In this document: positions 26,027-32,563 of the stretch, piece after piece
How positions within the stretch are numbered: the stretch's first letter is position 1
Layout: every line of letters begins with the position of its first letter
Source: UBA4656 sp002405525
GTDB taxonomy: Bacteria > Pseudomonadota > Gammaproteobacteria > Xanthomonadales > Ahniellaceae
Reading direction: 5' to 3'
DNA: 51,587 nucleotides
Assembly (NCBI GenBank): GCA_036723735.1
Contig: DAIMGT010000020.1
Location: 1 to 51,587 of the forward strand
Program-made: the position numbers and the translations under genes
Notes under the pieces: model-generated
Told to the model about the DNA's origin: nothing
Databases searched by the model: none
What the model saw: only the letters and a program-made list of their open reading frames with translations

Positions 26027-27493
26027 TCAGGCGGCCGGCAGCGTCACCGTGAAGCGGGCCCCGCCCAGCTCCGGCGCGCGGTCGACCGTCAAGTCACCGC
26101 GATGCGCCTTGACGATGTCCTGCACGATGGCGAGCCCGATGCCGTGCCCCTTGACCCGCTCGTCGCCGCGCACGCCACGCTGGAGTACGCGCTCGACGTC
26201 CTGCGGGGCGATACCAGGACCGTCGTCTTCGACCAGCAGCGCCAGCCCCGGCCGGCGTGCGCCGATCGGGCCGACGCGGCGCGCGGTCAGAACCACCCGG
26301 CGACTGCACCACTTGAACGCGTTTTCGAGCAGGTTGCCGAGCATCTCCATCAGGTCGCCGCGCTCGCCGTGGAAAGCGGCCGCGGGGTCGACCTCGAACT
26401 CGCACAGCACGTTCTTGTCGGCGTAGACCTTCTCCAGGCTGCGCACGATCTCCTCCGCCGCGGGCGCGATCCCCAGCGCGGCGGCAAAAGTGCTGTGGCC
26501 GGAGGTGGCCGCGCGAGAGAGCTGGTAGGCGACGATCTGGTCCATGCGCGAGACCTGCTGGTCGACCGTCGCGTGCAGGCGCTCGCCGTCCTCGCCGGAC
26601 TCGAGCTGATTGCGCAGCACGGCCAACGGCGTCTTGAGCGAGTGCGCGAGGTCGCCCAGCGTGTTGCGGTAGCGCGTGCGCTGCCAGCGTTCGCTCTCGA
26701 TGAATGCGTTGAGCGTACCGGCGAGGCCCTCGAGTTCGCGCGGATAGTGGCCAGGCAGGGATTCGATCTTGCCCCGCTCGACCTCGGCCAGGTCGCGCTC
26801 GACCCGCCGCAGCGGCGTCAGACTCCAGCGCAACACACCGAGCTGCACCGCCAGCAGCATCAGCCCGAGGATCACCAGCCAGGTCCACAGCGTGCGCCGG
26901 AACACCCCCATCTGGCGCTCCAGCGCGCTCTCGTGCTCGGCGATGTGGAAGGTCAGCCGCACGCTCTTCGTGCCGTCGCCGTAGGCATAGTCCACACCCT
27001 GGCTGAACACGTAGACGCCGCCGATGTTGGTCTCCAGCGGCCCGGCGAAGCGCACCTCGCCGGGCTGCAGGCGAAGGTCGAAAGGCAGCTCGCGGCCGAG
27101 CGCGGACGGCGACTCCCAGACGATCCCATCGCCCGTCACGCCGGCATAGAGGCCGGATTGCGGGCGGTCGAAGCGCTGGTCGGGCGGGAACTCCGGCAGC
27201 ACGAGGCGACCGCTCACGGTGACGTCGGAGCCCGACAGATAGGACCAGACATAGCCCTGCAGGCGGTCGCGCAACTGCTGCAGGCTGGTCTCGTAGAAGG
27301 CCTGGTCGAGCGCGAAGCCGGACAGGCCGAGGAAGGCCGCGAGCGCCAGACTGGCGGCGGCGAGCGAGCGTGTCTGCAGGGACACCGGCCGGCGCGTGCG
27401 GCGATCCGGGGCGGGCGGGGCGGACGCAGTGGCCGTGTCCCGCTCGACCCGCAGGTCGCTCGCCCCGCTGCCGGGTTCCGCGCGCAGGCCCAT
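26027..27493 (-). CDS. phoQ: PhoQ-like sensor histidine kinase
   Basis: 488 residues from the ATG at 27493, which lies 10 bp after the regulator stop; the frame is open further upstream, inside the regulator gene. The N-terminus has about 40 disordered residues, then a membrane helix near 43-63, a periplasmic domain to about 200, a second helix near 201-222, and HAMP. The phospho-acceptor is His284 in DLAHSLKTPL, the variant H-box (H-S-L-K-T) seen in PhoQ-type kinases, followed by NLLENAFKW, EDDGPGI and GHGIGLAI. PhoQ kinases sense Mg2+, pH or cationic peptides. The ligand here is inferred only from family and operon. Confidence 0.87.
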   Translation of the reverse strand: MGLRAEPGSGASDLRVERDTATASAPPAPDRRTRRPVSLQTRSLAAASLALAAFLGLSGFALDQAFYETSLQQLRDRLQGYVWSYLSGSDVTVSGRLVLPEFPPDQRFDRPQSGLYAGVTGDGIVWESPSALGRELPFDLRLQPGEVRFAGPLETNIGGVYVFSQGVDYAYGDGTKSVRLTFHIAEHESALERQMGVFRRTLWTWLVILGLMLLAVQLGVLRWSLTPLRRVERDLAEVERGKIESLPGHYPRELEGLAGTLNAFIESERWQRTRYRNTLGDLAHSLKTPLAVLRNQLESGEDGERLHATVDQQVSRMDQIVAYQLSRAATSGHSTFAAALGIAPAAEEIVRSLEKVYADKNVLCEFEVDPAAAFHGERGDLMEMLGNLLENAFKWCSRRVVLTARRVGPIGARRPGLALLVEDDGPGIAPQDVERVLQRGVRGDERVKGHGIGLAIVQDIVKAHRGDLTVDRAPELGGARFTVTLPAA

Positions 27494-27503
27494 CGAAGGG
27501 GTT

Positions 27504-28184
27504 TCAGTTCGACCGCGGAATGGCGAAGCGGTAGCCGCGCCCGCGCACCGTCTCGATCGGCTTGAGCGCATTCTCCGGGTCGAGCTTCTTGCGCAGGCGG
27601 CCGATGAAGACCTCCAGCACGTTGGAGTCGCGATCGAAGTCCTGCTGGTAGATGTGTTCGGTCAGGTCGGCCTTTGACACCAGTTCGCCGGCATGCAGCA
27701 CGAGGTACTCGAGGACCTTGTACTCGTAGGAAGTCAGGTCCACCGGCGCGCCTTCGACGGTGACCTTCTGCGCGGTGGTGTCGAGCGCGATGGGACCGCA
27801 CTCGAGCACCGAGCGGGTCCACCCGGACGCGCGGCGCACCAGCGCGTTGAGGCGCGCCAGCAGCTCCTCGACGTGGAAGGGCTTGACCAGATAGTCGTCG
27901 GCGCCGGTCTTCAGCCCCTCGACCTTGTCCTGCCACGACGAACGCGCGGTGAGGATCAGGATCGGGAACTTCCTGCCCTCCTTGCGCAGCGCGGTGACCA
28001 GGTCCATGCCGCTCATCTTCGGCAGGCCGAGGTCGATGACCGCGATGTCCACCGGCATCTCCCTGCCGAGGTAGAGCCCTTCCTCGCCGTCGCCGGCCAC
28101 GTCCACCGCGAAGCCTTCGCGCTTGAGCCGCGCGGCCAGGGTCTCGCGGAGCGGGACTTCATCTTCCACCAGCAGGATGCGCAT
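27504..28184 (-). CDS. phoP: PhoP-like response regulator
   Basis: 226 residues, OmpR/PhoB type. The receiver domain has Asp51 (VIDLGLPKMSG) and VKPFHVEELLAR. The winged helix has LTSYEYKVLEYLVLHAGELVSKADL and EVFIGRLRKKL, which match the PhoP/ColR-like branch. The Shine-Dalgarno GAGGAA is well placed. The order PepSY-regulator-kinase with gaps of 16 and 10 bp indicates one operon. Confidence 0.92.
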   Translation of the reverse strand: MRILLVEDEVPLRETLAARLKREGFAVDVAGDGEEGLYLGREMPVDIAVIDLGLPKMSGMDLVTALRKEGRKFPILILTARSSWQDKVEGLKTGADDYLVKPFHVEELLARLNALVRRASGWTRSVLECGPIALDTTAQKVTVEGAPVDLTSYEYKVLEYLVLHAGELVSKADLTEHIYQQDFDRDSNVLEVFIGRLRKKLDPENALKPIETVRGRGYRFAIPRSN

Positions 28185-28200
28185 CGTCTTCCTCGTCGGT

Positions 28201-28494
28201 TCAGCGATCGTCGTCGGGTTCGGGCGGCGGGGTGCGGTCGTTGGCGCGGCCGCTGCCGGCGGCCGGCACCGTCACCACCTGCACCCGGCCCTCGCGGGTC
28301 AGCACCTTGATCCTATACACGCTGGCGCGCCCTTGTCGCACCGTCTCCGCGGAAAGGATCTTGCCGCCGGTCTCGCGCTGCACGCGGTCGACCGCGTCCT
28401 GCAGGCTGATCGCGCGCTGCGCCGATGCCGGCGACATCAGCGCAGCCAGCAGCAGGGCAATGGCAAGCAGGCGGAGCGCGCGCACGTTCGGCAT
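28201..28494 (-). CDS. Periplasmic PepSY-like protein, first gene of the phoPQ operon
   Basis: 97 residues from the ATG at 28494. The signal peptide is MPNVRALRLLAIALLLAALM to SPASAQ. The mature 70 residues have the PepSY pattern ISLQDAVDRVQRETGGKILSAE ... YRIKVLTREGRVQVVTV and an acidic tail. Small PepSY proteins in front of PhoPQ-like systems are common in Xanthomonadales and may modulate the sensor or a periplasmic protease; this is inference. The frame is open upstream to 28563, but the signal peptide favours the chosen start. Confidence 0.75.
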   Translation of the reverse strand: MPNVRALRLLAIALLLAALMSPASAQRAISLQDAVDRVQRETGGKILSAETVRQGRASVYRIKVLTREGRVQVVTVPAAGSGRANDRTPPPEPDDDR

Positions 28495-28586
28495 GGGGCG
28501 CAGGGTCGGGGCCGGGCGGTTAATTCTCCCTGAACCCGGGGCCACCGGCGACGCGTCCTTCACGGCATCACAACGTCAGAATCTTA

Positions 28587-28613
28587 AACTTTCAGAACTT
28601 CTTGAACCTTCAG
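28587..28613 (+). promoter_or_regulatory. Three 9-bp tandem repeats, possible operator before gbsR-cydAB
   Basis: AACTTTCAG, AACTTCTTG and AACCTTCAG run end to end from 28587 to 28613, ending at the Shine-Dalgarno of the next gene. The stretch is strikingly A/T-rich for this genome and lies in the 128-bp gap between the divergent phoPQ and cyd operons. It may bind the GbsR-type regulator itself. This is inference from position only. Confidence 0.35.
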
Positions 28614-28622
28614 GAACCCGCC

Positions 28623-29189
28623 GTGACCCTCAGCCCGCTGGCCCGGCGCTTCGTCCTCCACTTCGGAGAGATGGGCAGCCGCTGGGGCATCAACCGCACG
28701 GTGGGGCAGATCTACGCCCTGCTCTACGTCAGCCCCCGGCCGCTCAATGCCGACGAGATGGCGGAAGCCCTGTCCTTCTCGCGCTCCAACGTCAGCATGG
28801 GCCTGAAGGAGCTCGAATCCTGGCGTCTCGTGCGCCTCGAACACCAGCCCGGCGACCGCCGCGAGTACTACCGCGCCCCGGACGACGTGTGGGCGATCTT
28901 CCGCACGCTGGCCGAGGAGCGGCGCAAACGCGAGGTCGATCCGACCCTGTCCATGCTGCGCGACGCGATCCTCGAAAGCCCGCAAGGCGCCGAGGACGCG
29001 CACGCGCAACGCCGCATGCGCGAGATGCACGACCTGATCGAGCTGGTCACCGGATGGTTCAGCGACGTGCAGCGGCTCGACGCCGACACCCTCAAGCGCC
29101 TGATGCGGATGGGCTCGCGGGTACAGAAGGTGCTGGAGTTCGGCGACAAGGTGCGCGCCCTGCGCCCGGCACGCGCCGCCAAGGAGTAG
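28623..29189 (+). CDS. GbsR/MarR-family transcriptional regulator
   Basis: 188 residues from the GTG at 28623, chosen because AGGAA lies 6 nt before it. A TTG 21 nt upstream is in frame. The winged helix (about residues 25-90) has GSRWGINRTVGQIYALLYVSP, MAEALSFSRSNVSMGLKELE and LEHQPGDRREYYRA, the GbsR-type pattern. The C-terminal half is helical and probably dimerises. Regulators of this group are found directly upstream of cyanide-insensitive bd oxidases. It is 15 bp before cydA and almost surely in one transcript with it, so it probably controls the oxidase and itself. Confidence 0.82.
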   Translation: MTLSPLARRFVLHFGEMGSRWGINRTVGQIYALLYVSPRPLNADEMAEALSFSRSNVSMGLKELESWRLVRLEHQPGDRREYYRAPDDVWAIFRTLAEERRKREVDPTLSMLRDAILESPQGAEDAHAQRRMREMHDLIELVTGWFSDVQRLDADTLKRLMRMGSRVQKVLEFGDKVRALRPARAAKE

Positions 29190-29204
29190 ACGAAGGAGTA
29201 GACG
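29181..29204 (+). repeat. 12-bp tandem duplication covering stop codon and Shine-Dalgarno
   Basis: AAGGAGTAGACG occurs twice in a row, at 29181-29192 and 29193-29204, immediately before the cydA ATG. The first copy encodes the last two residues and stop codon of the regulator; the second provides AAGGAG 6 nt before cydA. Confidence 0.8.
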
Positions 29205-30542
29205 ATGGACCCGATCCTGCTCGCCCGCGCCCAGTTCGGCGCCAACATCACCTTCCACATCCTGTTCCCGACGATCACCATCGCGCTCGGGTGGCTGCTG
29301 CTGTTCTTCAAGCTGCGCTTCCTGCGCACGCGCGACGAGAAGTGGATGGACGCCTATCGCCTGTGGGTGAAGGTGTTCGCGCTGTCCTTCGCGCTCGGCG
29401 TGGTCAGTGGCATCACGATGTCGTTCCAGTTCGGCACCAACTGGCCGGGCTTCATGGAGACGGTGGGCAACATCGCGGGCCCGCTGCTGGCCTACGAGGT
29501 GCTGACCGCGTTCTTCCTCGAAGCGACCTTCCTCGCCATCATGCTGTTCGGCCGCGAGCGCGTGGGCGAGCGCATCCACACCATCGCCACCGTGCTGGTG
29601 GCCTTCGGCACCACGATGTCGGCGTTCTGGATCCTGGTGCTCAACAGTTGGATGCAGACCCCGGCCGGCTTCGAGCTGCGCGACGGCGTGGCGCACGCCA
29701 CCGACTGGGGCGCGATCATCTTCAACCCGTCGATGCCCTACCGCCTCACGCACATGCTGATGGCGTCCGGCCTGACCGTGGCATTCCTGGTGGCCGGCAT
29801 CTCGGCCTGGCAGTGGCTGCGCGGGCAGCGCACACCGGCGGTCGCCGCGGCGCTGCGCGCCGGCGTGTGGCTGGGCGTGGTGCTCGCGCCGGCGCAGGCG
29901 GTGCTGGGCGACCTGCACGGGCTCAACACCTTCGAACACCAGCCGGCCAAGATCGCGGCGATCGAGGGCGTGTGGGAGACCGAGCGTGGCGCGCCGCTGC
30001 TGCTGTTCGCATTGCCCGACGAAGAAGCGCGCACCAACCACGCGGAAATCGGCATCCCGAACCTCGCCAGCCTGATCCTGACCCACGAACTGGACGGCGA
30101 GATCCGCGGGCTCGACGAGTTCAAGGGCGCGCATCCGCCGGTCGCGCCGGTGTTCTGGTCGTTCCGGATCATGGTCGGCGTGGGCCTGCTGATGATCGTG
30201 CTGTCGGCCTACACGGCCTGGCGCCTGCGCCGCGGCGGTGAGTTGCCGCGCTGGACGGCGCAGACCCTGGTCGCGATGTCGTTCTCCGGCTGGGTGGCCA
30301 CGGTCGCCGGCTGGTACGTGGCCGAGATCGGCCGCCAGCCGTGGCTGGTGCACGGGGTGCTGCGCACGACCGATGCCGCGTCGGAAGTCCCGGCGGCGAT
30401 GATCGGCACCACCTTCGTGCTCTACCTGCTGCTGTATGCGCTGCTGATCGGCGCCTACGTGAGCGTGGTGTTCCACCTCGCGAAGAAGTCCGGCACGCCG
30501 GATGCAGCGCCCGCCGCGCGGCCGGAGCCGGTCCATGCCTGA
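29205..30542 (+). CDS. cydA: Cytochrome bd-type quinol oxidase subunit I (CIO type)
   Basis: 445 residues, with about nine membrane helices. The haem ligands are visible: His18 (NITFHILFP) for b595 and His183 (YRLTHMLMASG) for b558; Glu98 and Glu106 (AYEVLTAFFLEATF) belong to the proton/haem region, and GRQPW is conserved. The Q-loop is short, compared with E. coli CydA (about 522 residues), which places it in the cyanide-insensitive oxidase (CioA) group. It oxidises ubiquinol and reduces O2 to water in the inner membrane. It has a strong Shine-Dalgarno from the 12-bp duplication. Confidence 0.92.
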   Translation: MDPILLARAQFGANITFHILFPTITIALGWLLLFFKLRFLRTRDEKWMDAYRLWVKVFALSFALGVVSGITMSFQFGTNWPGFMETVGNIAGPLLAYEVLTAFFLEATFLAIMLFGRERVGERIHTIATVLVAFGTTMSAFWILVLNSWMQTPAGFELRDGVAHATDWGAIIFNPSMPYRLTHMLMASGLTVAFLVAGISAWQWLRGQRTPAVAAALRAGVWLGVVLAPAQAVLGDLHGLNTFEHQPAKIAAIEGVWETERGAPLLLFALPDEEARTNHAEIGIPNLASLILTHELDGEIRGLDEFKGAHPPVAPVFWSFRIMVGVGLLMIVLSAYTAWRLRRGGELPRWTAQTLVAMSFSGWVATVAGWYVAEIGRQPWLVHGVLRTTDAASEVPAAMIGTTFVLYLLLYALLIGAYVSVVFHLAKKSGTPDAAPAARPEPVHA

Positions 30543-31557
30543 GCTGGGCACGCCCGAGGGCTGGCTGCCGGTGGTGTTCCTCGCCCTGATGGGCGTAGCC
30601 ATCCTCGCCTACGTGGTGCTGGACGGCTTCGACCTCGGCGTCGGCATCCTGCTGCGCGCCGCCCCCGAGGCCGACCGCGACCTGATGGTGGCCTCGATCG
30701 GCCCGTTCTGGGACGCCAACGAGACCTGGCTGGTGCTCGGCGTCGGCATCCTGCTGGTGGCCTTCCCGCTCGCGCACGGGCAGATCCTCGGCGCGCGCTA
30801 CCTGCCGGTGGCGCTGATGCTGATCGGGCTGTCGCTGCGCGGCGTGGCCTTCGAGTTCCGCGTCAAGGCACGCGCCGAGCACAAGCCGGCCTGGGACTTC
30901 GCCTTCTTCGGCGGCTCGCTGCTGGCGGCGGTTTCGCAGGGCGTGATGCTGGGCCTGACCATCGTCGGCTTCCGCCACGATGCCGCGACCTGGGCCTTCG
31001 CGCTGTTCATCGGCGCCGGCCTCGCGGCCGGTTACGCGCTGCTCGGCGCGACCTGGCTGGTGATGAAGACCCACGGCGCGCTGCAATCAGCCGCGGTGCG
31101 CTGGGCGCAGCAGGCCAAGTGGCTCACCGGCGCGGGCATCGGCGCGGTGTCGCTCGCCACCCCGCTGGTCAGCGAGCGGATCGCCGGCAAGTGGTTCGCG
31201 CTGCCCGAGTTCTTCATGCTGCTGCCGATCCCGCTCGCCACCGCGCTGCTGTTCTTCATCCTGTGGCGCGCGCTCGCGCGCCTGCCGCAGCGGCTGGCCG
31301 ACGGCAACGAATACGGCGCCTGGGTGCCCTTCGCCTGCGCGGTGGGCATCTTCGTCTGCGCCTTCTACGGGCTGGCCTACAGCCTCTTCCCCTACCTGGT
31401 CGTCGACCGAACCACGATCTGGGACGCGGCCAGCGCGCCGGAGTCGCTGATGATCATCCTCGCCGGCGCCTGCGTGGTGCTGCCGGTGATCCTCGCCTAC
31501 ACGGTGTTCGCGTGGCGGGTGTTCGGGGGGAAGGCGCGGTTGCTCTCCTACGGCTGA
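30535..31557 (+). CDS. cydB: Cytochrome bd-type quinol oxidase subunit II
   Basis: 340 residues from the ATG at 30535, overlapping the end of cydA by 8 nt. It begins WLPVVFLALMGVAILAYVVL followed by DGFDLGVGIL, the CydB N-terminal signature, and contains GPFWDANETWLVLG and ARYLPVALMLIGLSLRGVAF. There are eight or nine membrane helices. It forms the heterodimer with CydA. No small CydX-like gene follows. The last two codons and the stop lie in the first unit of a heptamer repeat. Confidence 0.92.
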   Translation: MPELGTPEGWLPVVFLALMGVAILAYVVLDGFDLGVGILLRAAPEADRDLMVASIGPFWDANETWLVLGVGILLVAFPLAHGQILGARYLPVALMLIGLSLRGVAFEFRVKARAEHKPAWDFAFFGGSLLAAVSQGVMLGLTIVGFRHDAATWAFALFIGAGLAAGYALLGATWLVMKTHGALQSAAVRWAQQAKWLTGAGIGAVSLATPLVSERIAGKWFALPEFFMLLPIPLATALLFFILWRALARLPQRLADGNEYGAWVPFACAVGIFVCAFYGLAYSLFPYLVVDRTTIWDAASAPESLMIILAGACVVLPVILAYTVFAWRVFGGKARLLSYG

Positions 31558-31586
31558 GGGCTGAGGGCTGAGGGCTGAGGGCTGAG
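31552..31586. repeat. Five tandem copies of GGCTGAG
   Basis: A perfect 7-bp tandem repeat, five units. The cydB stop codon TGA is inside unit 1, so unit number can change without altering the protein. Confidence 0.9.
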
Positions 31587-31593
31587 CAGATGT

Positions 31594-31668
31594 GGGCCCA
31601 GGGCCCAGGGCTCAGGGCCCAGTCAAGAGCAGTCACCGCGCTTTTCTGGGCCCTGGGCCCTGGGCCCT
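31594..31668. repeat. GGGCCCA heptamer repeat with inverted arm
   Basis: 31594-31621 is built of heptamers (GGGCCCA, GGGCCCA, GGGCTCA, GGGCCCA). With the following 17 bp it forms a 45-bp block (31594-31638) repeated without mismatch at 37467-37511. 31646-31668 is the inverted counterpart (CTGGGCCCTGGGCCC...), so the whole can fold into a long hairpin that might end the cyd transcript. Confidence 0.85.
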
Positions 31669-31688
31669 ACGCCGCAGCCACATCTCAA

Positions 31689-31720
31689 CGGTGCAATCCC
31701 CTGCGCTGATTGCACGGTAC
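31689..31720 (+). repeat. Degenerate copy of the GGTGCAATTCGCTGCG interspersed repeat
   Basis: CGGTGCAATCCCCTGCGCTGATTGCAC differs by a few bases from the 32-bp palindromic element at 37549-37580 and 38347-38422. It lies 47 bp before the DUF433 gene and may have supplied its -35 region (TTGCAC at 31710). Confidence 0.6.
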
Positions 31721-31767
31721 CCGTGGCGATAGCGCTAGCCTGTGGCGCTCCGAGGAGACCTGCCGCC

Positions 31768-32472
31768 GTGAAGTCCGTCCCCCGCCAGGACATCCGCACG
31801 CGCCCGGCCTACAGCGCCGCCGATGCGGCGCGCTTCCTGCGCCTGCCGGTGTCGACCGTGCGCGCCTGGTCCGTCGGGCAGCGCTATGCCGTCGCGGGCG
31901 ATTCGCGTCGCTTCAAGCCCGTCATTTCGGTGGCCGATCCGGCGCGCCGCTTCCTGTCGTTCCTCAACCTCGTCGAACTGCTCGTGCTCGCGGCAATCCG
32001 CCACAAACACAAGGTTCCGCTCGGCAAGGTACGCAAGGCGCTGGATTACCTGCGAAAGAACCTGACCACCGACCATCCGCTCGCCGACCACCAGTTCCTG
32101 ACCAACGGCGTCGACCTGTTCGTCGAGCACTACGGCAAGATCCTGAATCTGTCCAGGAACGGACAGATCGAAATCCGCGACATGATCGTCGCCTATCTCA
32201 AGCTGGTCGATCGCGACGACCAGGGGATCCCGATCCGCCTGCACCTGCCCAAAGTCGCCTCGATCGACGCACAGCCCGCGCCGAGCGCGATCGTGATCGA
32301 CCCCCGGTTCGGTTTCGGCCGACCGGTGATCGAAGGATCCGGCGTGCGGATCGACGTGATGGTCGAGCGGTTCAACAGCGGCGAGGGCATCGTCGAGCTC
32401 GCGGCGGACTACGGGCTGCCGGCCGCCGCAATTGAGGACGCGATTCGCATGGACTCACGACGGGCAGCCTGA
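31768..32472 (+). CDS. HTH-DUF433 protein, VapB45-like putative antitoxin
   Basis: 234 residues from the GTG at 31768, preceded by GAGGAG; an earlier GTG at 31723 is in frame but has no ribosome binding site. The N-terminal MerR-like helix-turn-helix reads YSAADAARFLRLPVSTVRAW. The C-terminal DUF433 domain is in the last 60 residues (IDPRFGFGRPVIEGSGVRI, VELAADYGLPAAAIEDAI). Length and layout match the Mycobacterium VapB45 antitoxin family, whose partner is a PIN RNase. No PIN or DUF5615 gene follows here; the next gene is a DUF3800 protein 91 bp downstream. The role as antitoxin is therefore inferred from the family. Confidence 0.75.
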   Translation: MKSVPRQDIRTRPAYSAADAARFLRLPVSTVRAWSVGQRYAVAGDSRRFKPVISVADPARRFLSFLNLVELLVLAAIRHKHKVPLGKVRKALDYLRKNLTTDHPLADHQFLTNGVDLFVEHYGKILNLSRNGQIEIRDMIVAYLKLVDRDDQGIPIRLHLPKVASIDAQPAPSAIVIDPRFGFGRPVIEGSGVRIDVMVERFNSGEGIVELAADYGLPAAAIEDAIRMDSRRAA

Positions 32473-32563
32473 CGCCGCGCGCGCCATTGGGGCTGTGGAC
32501 GTCCGCGATCTCCAGCGACTCCAATCGACCAGCAGCACGACACCACGTCGAAAAGGACTTCGA

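Noticed and set aside
31456..31767. A small CydX-like or DUF2474 gene after cydB
   Set aside because: The sequence is heptamer repeat and hairpin; no short hydrophobic frame with a ribosome binding site.
32473..32563. A small toxin gene between the DUF433 and DUF3800 genes
   Set aside because: The 91 bp are too short for a PIN or DUF5615 toxin and none of the three frames resembles one.
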